Part shown: piece after piece, positions 7,018 to 8,302 of the stretch
How positions within the stretch are numbered: position 1 is the first letter of the stretch
Layout: each line of letters starts with the position of its first letter
Origin: Paludibacteraceae bacterium
GTDB taxonomy: Bacteria; Bacteroidota; Bacteroidia; Bacteroidales; Paludibacteraceae
Direction of reading: 5' to 3'
Length of the DNA: 8,302 nt
Assembly (NCBI GenBank): GCA_947471245.1
Contig: CANIXM010000059.1
Span: 1 to 8,302 of the forward strand
Made by a program: the position numbers and the translations under genes
The notes under the pieces: model-generated
Databases searched by the model: none
Told to the model about the DNA's origin: nothing
Seen by the model: the letters and a program-made list of their open reading frames with translations, nothing else

Positions 7018-7944
7018 TTGAGCCAAAAGGAACTATGCTCAGTGCTGCTACTTGCGAAAAGCAGCCGTTATTACAAACGTTCAGATAACAGGCCTGGCGC
7101 AAAACCAAGCGAATTTACCTATCGTAATAATGGCGAAAAAGTAAGTAACGACAAGGTTGTTGATGTGCTGGTAAAGGATGTTTTAAGTCAGGAGTTTAAC
7201 CGTTATGGTCACCGGTTATGTAACGAAGAACTCAAAGCGTTGGGTTTTATTATCAACCATAAGAAAACATATCGTTTAATGAAGAAACATGGGCTACTAC
7301 TTGAAAAAGTTGGTATCTCTGGCATAAAACGTGAGTGGGTAAAATATCGCAAAATAGTTGCAGCAGCACCTTATGAGCATATTTGTATGGATATAAAATA
7401 CATTTACATACATGGTTTGCGAACCAATGCCTATTTACTGGCAATTATCGATGTGGCAACACGCTATGTATTGGGCTGGTCACTGCGCCTGTCTATGAAA
7501 TACCAGGATGTGATACTTTGTCTGCATAGCGCATTGAGCGATCATAAAAGCGATAAAATCATGTTGAGAACCGATAATGGTAGTCAGTTCATATCCCATG
7601 GACTTGACAGGTATTGTAAAACAAACGGAATAACCCATGAATTTACACATGTAGCAACACCCGAAGAAAACTCATACGTGGAAAGTTTATTCTCCTGTGT
7701 GGAAAAAGAAGTGGTGCTTACGCATGAATTTGACAGCTTATATCACGCACGGGAAGTGTTCAAAAGATATTTTATCTTCCACAACACAAAGCGCAGACGG
7801 CATGCATTGGGAAGGCGTTCGCCAATGGAGTACTGGAATATTTTTTTTTCTTTGCCTGACTTCAAGCAATACAAAGCGGAAGCTGGAGTGCTTGTCAAGG
7901 GTGGCGAAGCCACTTGGCTTGCCCTTGACAAGTACGAAAGCTGA
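7018..7944 (+). CDS. IS3-family transposase OrfB, rve/DDE integrase
   Basis: 308 residues from a TTG at 7018, but the frame opens at 6952 and the active protein is more likely the OrfAB fusion made by frameshifting. An N-terminal HTH_21-like region lies near residues 45-110 (NRYGHRLCNEELKALGF, TYRLMKKHGL). The catalytic core follows: Asp125 (CMDIKYI), Asp186 (RTDNGSQF) and Glu222 (NSYVESLFS). The spacing of 60 and 35 residues is that expected of the IS3/retroviral integrase fold, which cuts and joins DNA at the element ends. FHNTKRRRHALGRRSPMEYW (255-274) is the usual C-terminal signature. The reading frame is intact with all three acidic residues present, so the element may still be able to move. 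The last 20 or so codons overlap a perfect inverted repeat. Confidence 0.88.
   Translation: MSQKELCSVLLLAKSSRYYKRSDNRPGAKPSEFTYRNNGEKVSNDKVVDVLVKDVLSQEFNRYGHRLCNEELKALGFIINHKKTYRLMKKHGLLLEKVGISGIKREWVKYRKIVAAAPYEHICMDIKYIYIHGLRTNAYLLAIIDVATRYVLGWSLRLSMKYQDVILCLHSALSDHKSDKIMLRTDNGSQFISHGLDRYCKTNGITHEFTHVATPEENSYVESLFSCVEKEVVLTHEFDSLYHAREVFKRYFIFHNTKRRRHALGRRSPMEYWNIFFSLPDFKQYKAEAGVLVKGGEATWLALDKYES
7891..7932. repeat. perfect 11-bp inverted repeat at the 3' end of orfB
   Basis: CTTGTCAAGGG (7891-7901) and CCCTTGACAAG (7922-7932) are perfect complements around 20 bases. A competing smaller hairpin, GTGGC-GAA-GCCAC (7901-7913), overlaps the left arm. The structure lies inside the coding sequence, ending 12 bases before the orfB stop codon is complete. 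There is no T-run, so it is not a standard terminator. It may limit translation or shield the end of the IS transcript. Confidence 0.55.
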
Positions 7945-8016
7945 AGCTAAATTTGCTTGGGGTCAGAAAAAGAAAAATAAACAAAAGAGACTAATTTTGT
8001 CTCAAACTATTTAGTT

Positions 8017-8027
8017 AAAATAGTCCA
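8017..8027 (-). repeat. IS right terminal inverted repeat
   Basis: AAAATAGTCCA is the exact reverse complement of the left end at 6634-6644 and marks the right boundary of the element. Just inside it lies a small hairpin, GAGAC (7987-7991) with GTCTC (7999-8003). Confidence 0.8.
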
Positions 8028-8213
8028 AAGAATAGGGGGTCAAACCATTTTCTCTATTAAAATACATTCCCTACGGGAAATTAATCACTTATAAAGAGTT
8101 ATATAGGAGAATAAAACGCAGTTTTATTGCTATGTGTCCAAAAAATGGATTTTTATACAAAAAAAAATGGAATGTGTATTTACCTATGTGTTCTATTGTA
8201 GATAAAAAAACTA
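8028..8213. other. intergenic region between the IS and nadC, with two short hairpins
   Basis: No gene is seen. A perfect inverted repeat TTCCC-TAC-GGGAA lies at 8067-8079. A second, AATAAAAC-GCA-GTTTTATT, lies at 8110-8128, about 86 bases past the nadC stop on that gene's strand. A-rich runs at 8155-8167 and 8203-8210 give T-runs on the minus strand and may help end nadC transcription. Nothing here resembles the missing part of the RHS protein. Confidence 0.5.
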
Positions 8214-8302
8214 TCAGACAGCCTTGAAGCTTAAATCCAGACTTTTCACAGAATGAGTCAAAGCACCTACCGAAATATAGTCCACGCCACATTCGGCATA
8301 TT
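8214..8302 (-). CDS. nadC: quinolinate phosphoribosyltransferase (decarboxylating), C-terminal fragment
   Basis: Read on the minus strand from 8300, the frame gives 28 codons and a TGA stop at 8214-8216. The residues YAECGVDYISVGALTHSVKS followed by LDLSFKAV are the well-known C-terminus of NadC: GVDYISVGALTHS is the phosphate-binding end of the barrel and LDLS closes the protein. The enzyme converts quinolinate and PRPP to nicotinate mononucleotide, CO2 and pyrophosphate in de novo NAD synthesis in the cytoplasm. The rest of the gene lies beyond the window. It converges with the RHS locus and appears unaffected by the IS, whose right end is 186 bp away. Confidence 0.85.
   Translation of the reverse strand, partial: YAECGVDYISVGALTHSVKSLDLSFKAV

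Larger units (their letters stand above)
6634..8027 (+). mobile_element. IS3-family insertion sequence, complete
   Basis: The element is 1394 bp, within the usual IS3-family size. Its ends are TGGACTATTTT (6634-6644) and AAAATAGTCCA (8017-8027), a perfect 11-bp inverted repeat with the TG...CA termini typical of the family; weaker similarity extends further inward. It carries orfA and orfB in frames offset by -1, both intact. The flanking triplets are AAC on the left and AAG on the right, so no exact 3-5 bp target duplication is seen. It disrupts the 3' end of the RHS gene and stands between it and nadC. The subgroup is not assigned. Confidence 0.85.

Noticed and set aside
7697..8014. 105-residue plus-strand frame over the end of orfB
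   Set aside because: It is out of frame with an intact transposase catalytic domain and has no features of its own.
8028..8213. Continuation of the RHS gene, or an immunity gene, after the IS
   Set aside because: No frame here shows YD repeats, an RHS core or any protein of useful length.
8089..8292. 67-residue open frame on the minus strand at the right edge
   Set aside because: It overlaps the nadC fragment in another frame. The other frame gives clear NadC residues, while this one gives a Phe/Leu/Cys-rich sequence with no family.

Overview
The window is AT-rich DNA from a member of the phylum Bacteroidota. Three things point there: a C-terminal type IX secretion (T9SS) sorting domain on the first gene, gene starts without an evident Shine-Dalgarno sequence, and a TTTG-N19-TANNTTTG promoter-like pair in the insertion sequence. 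The genus cannot be told from the sequence.

Layout. Positions 1-1000 hold no full-length gene. They contain a possible 16-residue tail of an upstream gene, an AT-rich stretch of degenerate repeats, a CCCTCTC hairpin, a strong intrinsic terminator (762-804) with no visible gene in front of it, and a 121-bp element with perfect 12-bp terminal inverted repeats (803-923). At 1001-1453 is a 150-residue exported protein with one YD (RHS) repeat and a T9SS type A sorting domain. A further copy of the CCCCCTAA repeat and a 300-bp gap follow. At 1756-6648 is a very large secreted protein with a SpvB-like N-terminus, FG-GAP-like repeats and a long YD/RHS repeat region. The two genes have similar leader sequences, so they probably form one locus for a large exported RHS-type surface protein.

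The RHS gene is broken at its 3' end. Its reading frame runs into another copy of the CCCCCTAA repeat and then into the left end of a 1394-bp IS3-family element (6634-8027), which supplies its last four codons and its stop. No RHS-core domain or C-terminal tip lies beyond the element. The IS looks complete: 11-bp perfect terminal repeats, orfA, orfB with an intact D-D-E triad (60 and 35 residue spacing), an A-rich -1 frameshift site, and a promoter-like pair in its left end. I see no target-site duplication, so it may have arrived with, or later taken part in, an adjacent deletion.

After the IS comes about 186 bp of intergenic DNA with two short hairpins. The window then ends in the last 28 codons of nadC (quinolinate phosphoribosyltransferase) on the minus strand, an ordinary housekeeping gene that marks the edge of the accessory locus.

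I find no clear undescribed system here. The points most worth a second look are the pairing of a small YD-repeat/T9SS protein with a giant RHS protein under similar leaders, the palindromic CCCCCTAA repeat family that borders each part of the locus, and the terminator without a gene.
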